From positions 1 through 6,931 of the forward strand of contig JAPPKT010000383.1 of the NCBI GenBank assembly GCA_028819675.1: a stretch of 6,931 nt of DNA. Direction: 5' to 3'. The first letter of the stretch is position 1, and every line of letters begins with the position of its first letter. The stretch is from Caldilineaceae bacterium. GTDB lineage: Bacteria > Chloroflexota > Anaerolineae > Caldilineales > Caldilineaceae. The notes under the pieces were generated by a model. It ran no database searches and was not told the DNA's origin. It was given only the letters and a program-made list of their open reading frames with translations. Both the position numbers and the translations under genes were made by a program. Below, in pieces: positions 1 through 6,189 of this stretch.

Positions 1-272
1 ACTTGCCCTACTCGGCGACTGAGGAGGAGGTCCGGGATCTGTTTTCCCAACACGGTGAGATCATCAGCGTGGCGATGATCACCGACAGAGAAACGGGTCG
101 GTTTCGCGGATTTTGTTTTGTAGAGATGGAGGACGATGCGGCTGAAGCTGCGATCGAGGCCCTGAATGACCAGGAGATGGGAGGGCGCACGCTGCGGGTA
201 AACGAAGCGCGTCCGCGGGAGGATCGCGGTAGCCAGGGCGGGTATCGGGACCGCGGCAGCAGCCGGTGGTAG
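1..272 (+). CDS. RRM-domain RNA-binding protein, 5'-truncated
   Basis: This is the 3' portion of a small single-RRM protein of the glycine-rich/cyanobacterial Rbp type, which binds single-stranded RNA and is often linked to cold or stress responses. The first two bases (ac) look like the end of an Asn codon, giving the usual N-L-P-Y of RNP2, so the real start lies upstream and TTG at 3 is an internal Leu codon. Visible parts are the segment from LPYSATEEEV through the RNP1-like octamer RGFCFVEM (about residues 34-41 counted from nt 3), the helix DDAAEAAIEALND, the final strand GGRTLRVNEA, and a short Arg/Gly-rich tail ending in RW. RNP1 normally reads (R/K)GFGFV; here the second Gly is Cys. 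Stop codon is TAG at 270-272. An intrinsic terminator follows, so it is probably a separate transcription unit from the genes downstream. Family assignment is secure; the RNA target cannot be read from sequence. Confidence 0.93.
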   Translation, partial: LPYSATEEEVRDLFSQHGEIISVAMITDRETGRFRGFCFVEMEDDAAEAAIEALNDQEMGGRTLRVNEARPREDRGSQGGYRDRGSSRW

Positions 273-311
273 GCTCAAACCCATAGCCATTCTTCCATCC
301 ATATCGGATTG

Positions 312-345
312 GCCGTCTCTTGTCGTTGCCTGGAGGCGGCTTTTT
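312..345 (+). terminator. Rho-independent terminator after the RRM gene
   Basis: GCCGTCTC (312-319) pairs with GAGGCGGC (333-340) over 8 bp with one G-U pair, leaving a 13-nt loop. Five T residues (341-345) follow directly, then GTTT. It lies 40 bases past the RRM stop codon and before the acetyltransferase start, which is the expected place for an intrinsic terminator of the RRM transcript. Confidence 0.82.
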
Positions 346-397
346 GTTTCAATTGGAAGCGGGTGACTCGGTCTGTCCGCGCAGTGGAAATTTGTTC

Positions 398-1051
398 ATG
401 GAATCGGATCTTCGTTTGGCAACGCCGCAGGACGCTGCAAGCATTCGGGCGATCTATGCACCTGTCGTTCGCGACACACCTATTTCCTTCGAGGTTGTGC
501 CACCCTCGGAGGAGGAGATGGCCGCCCGGATACGGAAAACTTTGACCCGATACCCCTGGCTTGTTTGCTGCGCGCGGGGGAGACTGCTGGGCTATGCCTA
601 CGCGGGCGGACACAGTGAACGGGCCGCTTACCAGTGGTCGGTCAATGTTTCGGTGTATGTCCATGCCAGAGCGAAGCGCATGGGAGTAGGGCAGGCGCTG
701 TACGACACGCTGTTTGCCATTTTGCGCATGCAGGGCTATGTGCGCGCTTACGCCGGAATCACACTGCCGAATGTGGAAAGCGTCGGCTTTCACGAGTCCT
801 TCGGCTTCACGAAGGTGGGGACCTTTAGTCGTGTGGGCTACAAATCAGGTGTATGGCACGACGTGGGTTACTGGCAGACAGCGATTCAGTCCAGTAAAGG
901 TCGCCCAGCCCCGCCTATACCATTGCCCGCCTTGCTGAATGGAAGGGGTTTGCAAGAGGCTTTGACCGCAGGATCGAAGAAGGTTGGCAGGGTTGTCGAG
1001 ACCGTTGTGAAAGCGGTCGATGCCGACAACCTTGCCGAGACAGGGCGATAA
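398..1051 (+). CDS. GNAT N-acetyltransferase, phosphinothricin acetyltransferase-like
   Basis: Predicted cytosolic acetyl-CoA-dependent N-acetyltransferase of the phosphinothricin/methionine-sulfoximine group (217 aa). Family landmarks are DLRLATPQDAASIRAIYAP near the N-terminus, LLGYAYAGGHSERAAYQWSV (63-82), SVYV (85-88), the acetyl-CoA P-loop KRMGVGQAL (93-101), AYAGITLPN (117-125), FHESFGF (131-137) and GYKSGVWHDVGYWQ (147-160). The ATG at 398 was chosen because family homology begins there; in-frame upstream TTG codons would lie in the terminator region. The Shine-Dalgarno is weak (GGAAA at 386-390). The Glu that follows W-(S/T)-V in Bar-type enzymes (recalled as catalytic) is Asn83 here, while the conserved His is kept (His132). 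The family normally ends soon after the WQ motif; this protein has about 55 further residues, the last third encoded by a strong inverted repeat. The real substrate could be an amino acid analogue or another amine; herbicide-type activity should not be assumed. Confidence 0.9.
   Translation: MESDLRLATPQDAASIRAIYAPVVRDTPISFEVVPPSEEEMAARIRKTLTRYPWLVCCARGRLLGYAYAGGHSERAAYQWSVNVSVYVHARAKRMGVGQALYDTLFAILRMQGYVRAYAGITLPNVESVGFHESFGFTKVGTFSRVGYKSGVWHDVGYWQTAIQSSKGRPAPPIPLPALLNGRGLQEALTAGSKKVGRVVETVVKAVDADNLAETGR
984..1038 (+). repeat. Long imperfect hairpin at the 3' end of the acetyltransferase gene
   Basis: Bases 984-998 pair with 1024-1038 over 15 bp, including two G-U pairs (985-1037 and 990-1032). 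An inner stem 1000-1006/1012-1018 adds 7 bp with one G-U pair and a 5-nt loop GTGAA. The internal loop is one base (999) against five (1019-1023). The element lies wholly within coding sequence (about codons 196-214) and ends 10 bases before the TAA stop. No T-run follows, so it is not a classical intrinsic terminator. It could be a REP-like palindrome, an mRNA 3'-end stabiliser, or a protein-binding site. The pairing is directly visible; the function is unknown. Confidence 0.7.
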
Positions 1052-1057
1052 ACGGAG

Positions 1058-1077
1058 CAATTGGGACTCACCAATTG
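1058..1077. repeat. Perfect 7-bp inverted repeat between acetyltransferase and FdrA genes
   Basis: CAATTGG (1058-1064) and CCAATTG (1071-1077) are exact reverse complements separated by 6 bases (GACTCA). It begins 6 bases after the TAA stop and has no T-run, so it is unlikely to be an intrinsic terminator by itself. Its place just upstream of the possible promoter at 1093-1122 would suit an operator for a dimeric regulator, but no regulator gene is visible in the window. It could also fold as a short RNA hairpin. Confidence 0.45.
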
Positions 1078-1092
1078 AGACCCCGGCCGCCT

Positions 1093-1122
1093 TTGGCTTA
1101 ACACAAGTTTGACTGGTAGAAT
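1093..1122 (+). promoter_or_regulatory. Possible sigma-70-type promoter for the FdrA operon
   Basis: TTGGCT (1093-1098) resembles a -35 box (4 of 6 matches to TTGACA) and TAGAAT (1117-1122) a -10 box (5 of 6 matches to TATAAT), with an 18-base spacer. Transcription would begin near 1129, about 85 bases before the preferred GTG start of FdrA. The ATG at 1121 falls inside the -10 box, which argues against that codon as the start if this promoter is used. Matches of this quality occur by chance. Confidence 0.33.
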
Positions 1123-1202
1123 GCCCCCGGAACCCTCTCGTGTTCGAAACGAAAGGCCCCAGTTTAAAGGAAGAGACAGTATAGCGGCCGCCCCAGTGCA
1201 TT

Positions 1203-1206
1203 GGAG
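1203..1206 (+). promoter_or_regulatory. Ribosome binding site supporting the GTG start of FdrA
   Basis: GGAG within TTGGAGTG lies 7 bases before the in-frame GTG at 1214. It is the best-spaced Shine-Dalgarno match I found among the in-frame candidate starts (TTG 1109, ATG 1121, GTG 1196, GTG 1214, TTG 1268), so it decides the start chosen for FdrA. Confidence 0.5.
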
Positions 1207-1213
1207 TGCAACT

Positions 1214-3034
1214 GTGGATGACCCTTCGGTTCCGGACGACAAGGCCGTCGCAAGCCCCATTGCAACTTTGGCCGAAATACGAGCCGGCTCCTATTACGAT
1301 TCGGTCGTGCTTATGCTGCTTCAGCGCGCGCTGGCCGAGCTGCCCGGCGTTTTGGACGCGGGTGTCGTCATGGGCACGCCGGCCAACAAGGCGTTGCTTG
1401 CTCAGAGCGGCCTTTTGACTGACGCCCTCCAAGCTGCCGCGCCGGAGGACCTCATTCTGGTTGTCAAAGCTGAATCGGAATCTTCCTGTCGCTCAGCCTT
1501 AGCGCGCGTGGACGAACTTCTAGCCACCCGGAGATCGAATCAGACTGGCGCGTATAGACCCAAGAGCCTGGCATCTGCAACCCGGATGATTCCTGAAGCG
1601 GAGTGGGTCCTGACCTCAGTTCCGGGCCGCTACGCGGCCGGCGTCGCACGCGAGGCTCTCAATCTGGGCAAGAACGTTTTTCTCTACAGTGATAATGTCA
1701 GCGTTGAGGACGAATTATCGCTAAAGGATACGGCCGCAAGCAAGGGTCTACTGGTGATGGGGCCCGACTGCGGCACGGCCCGAGTCAATGGAATCGGACT
1801 TGGTTTCGCGAACAGGGTCCGCAAGGGCAGGATAGGAATTGTCGCTGCTTCCGGCACGGGTTTGCAGACGGTGATGGTTGGCATCCATCGCCTAGGCTGC
1901 GGCGTGTCACAGGCATATGGGACGGGCGGTCGCGACCTGTCGGCCGAGGTGCGGGCGAGTTCGGCGAGACATGCACTGGCCTTGTTAAAGGAGGACGCGG
2001 AGACCGATGCAATCGTGATTGTGTCCAAGCCGCCCGAGGCGTCGGTTGCAAAGGAACTGTTGTCTGAAGCGGCATCGTGCAGAAAACCAGTGGTCATTAA
2101 TTTCATCGGCTATGGTTCGACTGAGGACCAGAATGGAGCCCCGTCCAATATTCGGTTTGCCAGAACCCTGGACGAGACGGCGGAGATTGCAGTTCGACTG
2201 ACGTCGGCTTCAAGCCCGCAGGGCAGTTATGCGAAAGAGTCGTTTGCCTCTCAGGCGACGGCGCAGCCCTCTAACCTTGTGCCATCGCCTGAGCCGCAAG
2301 GATTTCTGCGGGGGCTTTACTCCGGGGGAACTTTGGCATACGAGGCGCTGTTTCTGTTACAGGATTCGCTGCCTTCGGTCCGTTCGAATGGGCCGCTGCC
2401 GGGCGGCCTGGTTCTGGACAACCCCCACCGCAGCGAGGGGCATACGATCATCGATTTGGGCGGAGACGCGTTCACGGTTGGACGGTTGCATCCCATGCTT
2501 GACAACGAATTACGAATACGGCGCTTGTTGCAGGAAGCGCAGGACCCTGAGACTGGGCTCATCGTTCTGGATGTTGTGCTTGGGGACGGAGCACACGAGG
2601 ACCCGGCCACTGAACTTGCACCGGCTATTGAAGAGGCATTAGGAGCAGCTGCCAAGGACGGGAGAGCTCTGCCGGTTGTAGCCATTGTCATCGGGACCGA
2701 CGCCGACCCGCAAGGGTTGGACAGACAGGTAAAGCAATTGGAGAGAGCAGGCGCTTGCGTCTTTACCAGACATGACTTTGCTATGCGTGCGGTGGCTCAT
2801 GCATTCTCAGGAGAGGGACACGGAGGGCCGCACAGGTTACCAAAGCAGGAATCCAACGTCGCGAAATCGGCAGAGCGCGCGAGCTTTGCGCCAACTTTCG
2901 CTGCCATAAACGTGGGGCTTGAAACCTTTACCGACAGCCTGCGCGATCAAGGCGCGGAGGTCGTGCACGTCGATTGGCGCCCACCGGCGGGAGGCGACGA
3001 GAGGCTGGCCAGCCTGCTGACGCGACTCAGGTAA
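1214..3034 (+). CDS. fdrA: FdrA-family acyl-CoA synthetase-like protein (oxamate carbamoyltransferase component)
   Basis: FdrA family (E. coli FdrA, also called AllF), 606 aa from this start, built like succinyl-CoA synthetase. In E. coli it is needed, with AllG and AllH, for oxamate carbamoyltransferase (oxalurate + phosphate to oxamate + carbamoyl phosphate). The family signature begins at EIRAGSYYDSVVLML, then GVVMGTPANKALL (codons near 1361-1400). A Rossmann-like CoA-binding region contains VMGPDCGT (about 182-188) and GIVAASGTGLQ (208-218), followed by GTGGRDLSAEV. After a Ser/Pro/Ala-rich linker (about 333-361) comes the second ligase-like half with GLYSGGTLAYEA (367-378), DLGGDAFTVGRLHPM, DVVLGDGAHEDP (453-464) and VIGTDADPQG (492-501). 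The C-terminus has NVGLETF and WRPPAGGDERLASLL, as in E. coli. E. coli FdrA is about 555 aa, so this copy has extra N-terminal and linker residues. Other in-frame starts are ATG 1121 (637 aa) and TTG 1268 (closest to the family start). It heads the five-gene run. Confidence 0.92.
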   Translation: MDDPSVPDDKAVASPIATLAEIRAGSYYDSVVLMLLQRALAELPGVLDAGVVMGTPANKALLAQSGLLTDALQAAAPEDLILVVKAESESSCRSALARVDELLATRRSNQTGAYRPKSLASATRMIPEAEWVLTSVPGRYAAGVAREALNLGKNVFLYSDNVSVEDELSLKDTAASKGLLVMGPDCGTARVNGIGLGFANRVRKGRIGIVAASGTGLQTVMVGIHRLGCGVSQAYGTGGRDLSAEVRASSARHALALLKEDAETDAIVIVSKPPEASVAKELLSEAASCRKPVVINFIGYGSTEDQNGAPSNIRFARTLDETAEIAVRLTSASSPQGSYAKESFASQATAQPSNLVPSPEPQGFLRGLYSGGTLAYEALFLLQDSLPSVRSNGPLPGGLVLDNPHRSEGHTIIDLGGDAFTVGRLHPMLDNELRIRRLLQEAQDPETGLIVLDVVLGDGAHEDPATELAPAIEEALGAAAKDGRALPVVAIVIGTDADPQGLDRQVKQLERAGACVFTRHDFAMRAVAHAFSGEGHGGPHRLPKQESNVAKSAERASFAPTFAAINVGLETFTDSLRDQGAEVVHVDWRPPAGGDERLASLLTRLR

Positions 3035-3039
3035 AGTTT

Positions 3040-3056
3040 GACGGTATGAAACCGTC
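3040..3056 (+). repeat. Short hairpin between FdrA and DUF1116 genes
   Basis: GACGGT (3040-3045) and ACCGTC (3051-3056) form a perfect 6-bp stem with a 5-base loop (ATGAA), starting 5 bases after the FdrA stop codon. No T-run follows (next bases TGGGCTGG), so termination is unlikely. It may act as an intercistronic processing or mRNA-stability element, or be chance. Confidence 0.4.
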
Positions 3057-3133
3057 TGGGCTGGCGGCGGACCCCACTTGCAGGTAGAGCACCAAAAGGA
3101 CCACCGACCGAAAACGGCGCCCGGAGAGGCTAA

Positions 3134-4381
3134 ATGGCAAATCGAATAGACAGCGCGAATGCAGAAGCCGTGGAACGAATGGTTGAGGCCCGTCCTGTGC
3201 TGACAGGGCTGGGGAAGGCGCTTGACTTGATTCCCGGTATGCACGAGAACCTGCTGCTACATGCCGGCCCACCGATTGCCTGGGAGGAAGCCTCCGGGCC
3301 GCTGCGGGGCGCTCTGATCGGCGCCTTGATTTTCGAGGGGAGAGCCGGGAACGAGGAGGAGGCCGAGCGACTGATCGTCAGCGGTGAAGTCAGCCTTGCG
3401 CCCTGCCATCACCACAGCTCGGTGGGTCCGATGGCAGGCGTCATCTCGCCTTCCATGGCCGTGTATGAGATTGAGAACAGGACGCACGGGAACCGGGCCT
3501 ACTCGAATCTTAACGAAGGATACGGCAAGGTCCTGCGCTACGGCGCCTATAGCGAAGAGGTGCAGGAAAGGCTGCGCTGGATGCACGAGGTGATGGCGCC
3601 GGTGCTCGGGGCGGCGATTGCGTCCTGTTCGGGGGTGGACATACGGGCCCTGCTGGCCGAGGCGTTGCACATGGGTGATGAGGGCCATAATCGCAATAAG
3701 GCAGGCTCGGTCCTCTATACGAAACAGCTGGCCCCGCACATCGCGAAAGCGGCGCCCGACGCGGCCACGGCCGCCGACGTGATTGAGGCTTTGGGGGACA
3801 ACGCGTTAAGTGTGCTGAATCCGGTCATGGCGGCCTGCAAGGCGATGGCAGACGCGGGGAGCGAGGTAGAGCAGAGCACGATAGTCACGACGATGGCGCG
3901 AAACGGAACCGAGTTCGGCATACGCGTCAGCGGGCTGGGTGGGCGCTGGTTCACGTCGCCTTGTCCGCAGCCCGTCGGTCTCTATTTTCCGGGATTCAGC
4001 GCGGAGGACGGGAACCCCGATATTGGTGACAGCACGATCACGGAGACGGCCGGGCTGGGCGCTTTTGCGATGGCGGCGGCGCCGGCGATCGTGACTTTTG
4101 TGAGCGGAACGCCGCAGGACGCGCTCAACGCCACGTTAGAGATGTATGAAATTACGGCAGGGGAGCACAGTTCCTTTACGATCCCGCAGCTCGACTTCCG
4201 GGGCACGCCGGTGGGTATCGACCTGAGAGCAGTGGTAGAAACAGGCATCACGCCAAGGGTCAACACAGGCATTGCGCACAGGGAGGCCGGGGTCGGCCAG
4301 ATCGGGGCCGGGCTGGTTCGCCCGCCGCTGGGGCTATTCACCGAGGCACTCGTTACTTTTGCAGAGGAATACGGATTCTAA
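3134..4381 (+). CDS. DUF1116 protein, AllG/YlbE family (oxamate carbamoyltransferase component)
   Basis: Full-length member of the DUF1116 family (415 aa; E. coli YlbE/AllG is about the same size, and YahG is a paralogue). AllG works with FdrA and AllH in oxamate carbamoyltransferase; which subunit holds the active site cannot be judged here. Strongly conserved blocks are LLHAGPPIAWEEASGPLRGA (41-60), PCHHHSSVGPMAGVISPSM (90-108), NLNEGYGKVLRYGAY (125-139), ALHMGDEGHNRNKAG (177-191), NPVMAACKAM (229-238), ARNGTEFGIRVSGLGG (255-270), GLYFPGF (282-288), DGNPDIGDSTITETAGLG (292-309) and RVNTGIAHREAGVGQIGAG (375-393). The PCHHH and GDEGHNRN blocks, rich in His and acidic residues, look like metal or phosphate ligands (inference). 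It is soluble with no signal peptide. ATG 3134 follows GGAGAGG (3123-3129) at good distance. It lies 99 bases after FdrA in the same direction, the gene order of the E. coli fdrA-ylbE pair. The third partner, AllH (DUF2877), does not follow. Confidence 0.93.
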   Translation: MANRIDSANAEAVERMVEARPVLTGLGKALDLIPGMHENLLLHAGPPIAWEEASGPLRGALIGALIFEGRAGNEEEAERLIVSGEVSLAPCHHHSSVGPMAGVISPSMAVYEIENRTHGNRAYSNLNEGYGKVLRYGAYSEEVQERLRWMHEVMAPVLGAAIASCSGVDIRALLAEALHMGDEGHNRNKAGSVLYTKQLAPHIAKAAPDAATAADVIEALGDNALSVLNPVMAACKAMADAGSEVEQSTIVTTMARNGTEFGIRVSGLGGRWFTSPCPQPVGLYFPGFSAEDGNPDIGDSTITETAGLGAFAMAAAPAIVTFVSGTPQDALNATLEMYEITAGEHSSFTIPQLDFRGTPVGIDLRAVVETGITPRVNTGIAHREAGVGQIGAGLVRPPLGLFTEALVTFAEEYGF

Positions 4382-4434
4382 TAGCAGAAACTGACTGGAT
4401 GGCCGACCACAATTGAATTCAGGAGAACAGGGCT

Positions 4435-5223
4435 ATGATCCCTTATGATCTTTCACAACCTCTCAACGCGGACTGCTCATTCTGGCCGTTCTATCCTCCT
4501 TTTGAGGTCAAGTACTTTAAGCGCAAGTCAGAGCACGGCGTCAATGCACAGTATATTCAGTCGTCGAATCACATGGGCACGCACCTGGATGCGCCGCGCC
4601 ACTTTGTTACAAACGGTAAGACAATAGACCAGATTCCTCTGGACTGGCTTTACGGTGACGGCGTCATCGTTGACTTGAGCGATATGCTGGACGAGTTGGA
4701 CATCTTTCGACCTGAGGATATAGAAGAGCGAGTCGAGGTGCGAAAGGGAGATATTCTCTTCATCAATACGGGCTGGCACCGGTACTCATTCCTGGCTGAG
4801 GAGGGAGACGAAGAGAAGTACATTCTTCGTCATCCAGGACCCCATCACAGCATTTGTCAGTGGCTGCTGGACAAGGAGATCCGCATATGGGGCGTGGACA
4901 TGATTTCGACCGATCACCCGATGAACCTGCCGATTGGGCGTTTCCTGGGCAGGGGCGGCCTCGACCAGTGGGAGCGCGTTCGTAGGCAGTGCGAAGAGAA
5001 ATTCGGGGGCTCCGATGCCGTAGACGAGTTGTTCCCTGAGGAAGCCTACCAGCTTACGCACAACGCGCTTTTCCCTCACGACTGTATGCACGTGGAGAAC
5101 ATGGGCGGCCAGATCGGCGCGCCGGAGTTGCAGAACAGGCGGTTGACGGTGGGCGTCTTCCCCTGGTTGTTCAAAGGCGGAGAGGCGGCTTTCTGTCGCG
5201 CAGTAGCGTTCGTGGAAGAGTAG
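4435..5223 (+). CDS. Cyclase-family metal-dependent hydrolase (kynurenine formamidase/isatin hydrolase-like)
   Basis: Cytosolic 262-aa member of the cyclase family (PF04199), whose characterised members hydrolyse N-formylkynurenine or open the ring of isatin using zinc or manganese. The metal motif HxGTHxDxPxH is intact: His46, His50, Asp52 and His56 within NHMGTHLDAPRHF. Other family features are the N-terminal DLSQPL, the strand DGVIVDLSD (75-83), the KGDILFINTGW segment (104-114), GVDMISTDHP (153-162), and a C-terminal catalytic region HNALFPHDCMHVENMGG (209-225) with His219, Glu221 and Asn222. ATG 4435 follows a strong AGGAG (4421-4425) with a 9-base spacer. It lies 53 bases after the DUF1116 gene. 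The neighbours suggest that it opens a cyclic amide or imide made in this pathway, perhaps after hydroxylation by the molybdenum hydroxylase encoded next door. Substrate is inferred from context only; KynB activity is less likely because no tryptophan-catabolism genes are nearby. Confidence 0.9.
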   Translation: MIPYDLSQPLNADCSFWPFYPPFEVKYFKRKSEHGVNAQYIQSSNHMGTHLDAPRHFVTNGKTIDQIPLDWLYGDGVIVDLSDMLDELDIFRPEDIEERVEVRKGDILFINTGWHRYSFLAEEGDEEKYILRHPGPHHSICQWLLDKEIRIWGVDMISTDHPMNLPIGRFLGRGGLDQWERVRRQCEEKFGGSDAVDELFPEEAYQLTHNALFPHDCMHVENMGGQIGAPELQNRRLTVGVFPWLFKGGEAAFCRAVAFVEE

Positions 5224-5288
5224 GAGACGGTGGAGCACTTTTCGCTTGAAATCCAGGCCCTTCCTATGTGCTGCCGGGGACGGGAAAG

Positions 5289-6173
5289 ATGAAACCCGCG
5301 GCATTCAGATTCCACGCGCCGCGCACGGTCGACGAAGCGCTGGCGCTGCTCCGGAACTATGGCGATGAGGGCAAGCTCCTGGCCGGTGGACAGAGTTTAG
5401 TGCCGACGATGAATTTCCGTTTGGCCCAGCCCACGGCGCTGATTGATCTCAATGGCATCGACGAGTTGTTCTTTATTCGAGAGGACAACGACGAGCTCCG
5501 GTGCGGGGCGATGACTCGCCAGCGTGCCGTGGAGCGCAGCGCCCTGGTGAAACGGATTGCACCTTTGCTCCACGAAGCGATGCCCTACATTGCCCATAGT
5601 CAGATTCGCAATCGAGGAACCATTGGGGGCAGCCTGGCACATGCCGATCCTGCGGCAGAGCTTCCCGCACTGGCGGTTGCCCTGGATGCGCAGATGTATG
5701 TGCGGAGCGTTACAGACGCGCGCTGGGTCGCGGCGCGAGACTTCTACGTAGGACTGTTCGCAACCGCGATGCTGCCGGAGGAGATGTTGGTCGAAGTAGC
5801 CTTTCCACAGTTGCGCTCTGGAAGTGGTTGGGCATTTGAGGAAGTCGCCCGCCAGCAGGGCAACTATGCTATGTGCGGTGCTGCGGCCGTCGTCGGACTG
5901 GACGGCAAAGGGGCGGTAGAGAACGCGAGGCTCGTCTACTTTAGCGTCGGTGAAGGTCCGGTCGTAGCAGAACAGGCTGCGGCTCTGCTAGTAGGAGAAC
6001 AGCCCAATGCAGAGGCCATTCGGGCAGCCGCCGATACTGCAGCATCGCAGGACATTGACCCGGTAGGAGATATCCACGCCGGGCCAGCGTACCGCCGTCA
6101 TCTGGCGGGCGTGCTTGGGGAGCGTGTACTGACCAGGGCCTGCGAAAGGGCAGCCGGGAGCGAAGGGCAGTAG
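5289..6173 (+). CDS. Xanthine dehydrogenase/CO dehydrogenase family FAD-binding subunit (CoxM/CutM type)
   Basis: Medium, FAD-binding subunit (294 aa, normal size) of a molybdenum hydroxylase of the xanthine oxidase family. It passes electrons from the iron-sulfur subunit through FAD to an acceptor. The N-terminus MKPAAFRFHAPRTVDEALALL is typical. The first FAD pyrophosphate-binding loop is AGGQSLVPTMNFRLAQP (32-48) and the second is TIGGSLAHADPAAELPA (111-127), with the preceding SQIRNRG also conserved. The C-terminal CO-dehydrogenase flavoprotein domain ends with DIHAGPAYRRHLAGVLGERVL (261-281). ATG 5289 was chosen over an in-frame ATG at 5268 because homology begins exactly there; GGGGA (5276-5280) and GGGA (5282-5285) are nearby purine-rich sites. 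It follows the cyclase gene by 65 bases and precedes the CoxS gene by 16. Substrate is set by the molybdenum subunit, which is not in the window, so a specific name such as CO, xanthine or nicotinate dehydrogenase is not justified. Confidence 0.93.
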   Translation: MKPAAFRFHAPRTVDEALALLRNYGDEGKLLAGGQSLVPTMNFRLAQPTALIDLNGIDELFFIREDNDELRCGAMTRQRAVERSALVKRIAPLLHEAMPYIAHSQIRNRGTIGGSLAHADPAAELPALAVALDAQMYVRSVTDARWVAARDFYVGLFATAMLPEEMLVEVAFPQLRSGSGWAFEEVARQQGNYAMCGAAAVVGLDGKGAVENARLVYFSVGEGPVVAEQAAALLVGEQPNAEAIRAAADTAASQDIDPVGDIHAGPAYRRHLAGVLGERVLTRACERAAGSEGQ

Positions 6174-6178
6174 GGGAC

Positions 6179-6182
6179 AGGA
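6179..6182 (+). promoter_or_regulatory. Ribosome binding site for the TTG start of the 2Fe-2S subunit
   Basis: AGGA (6179-6182) lies 7 bases before TTG 6190; a second purine-rich site AGGGGA (6172-6177) overlaps the preceding stop codon. Together with family homology beginning at the next residues, these support the unusual TTG start. Confidence 0.5.
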
Positions 6183-6189
6183 CTTAGTT

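Noticed and set aside
320..397. Upstream extension of the acetyltransferase to TTG 320
   Set aside because: The extension would start inside the terminator stem-loop and adds 26 residues without family similarity; ATG 398 fits the family N-terminus.
275..793. Reverse-strand open frame opposite the terminator and the acetyltransferase gene
   Set aside because: It runs through the intrinsic terminator and the conserved GNAT coding region in antisense, with no family motif.
398..1051. Calling this a herbicide-resistance (bar/pat) gene
   Set aside because: Family resemblance is clear, but the usual Glu is Asn and many chromosomal members of this group act on other amines.
1058..1077. Inverted repeat as an intrinsic terminator of the acetyltransferase gene
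   Set aside because: The stem is only 7 bp and AT-rich in the middle, and no T-run follows on either strand.
845..1432. Long reverse-strand open frame across the acetyltransferase/FdrA junction
   Set aside because: It is opposite two genes with clear family motifs, shows no recognisable domain of its own, and GC-rich coding DNA commonly leaves open antisense frames.
3257..3739. Reverse-strand open frame within the DUF1116 gene
   Set aside because: The forward frame here is a strongly conserved family member; the antisense translation has no recognisable feature.
5268..5288. ATG 5268 as the start of the FAD-binding subunit
   Set aside because: It adds seven residues before the typical MKPAAF start and has no better ribosome binding site.
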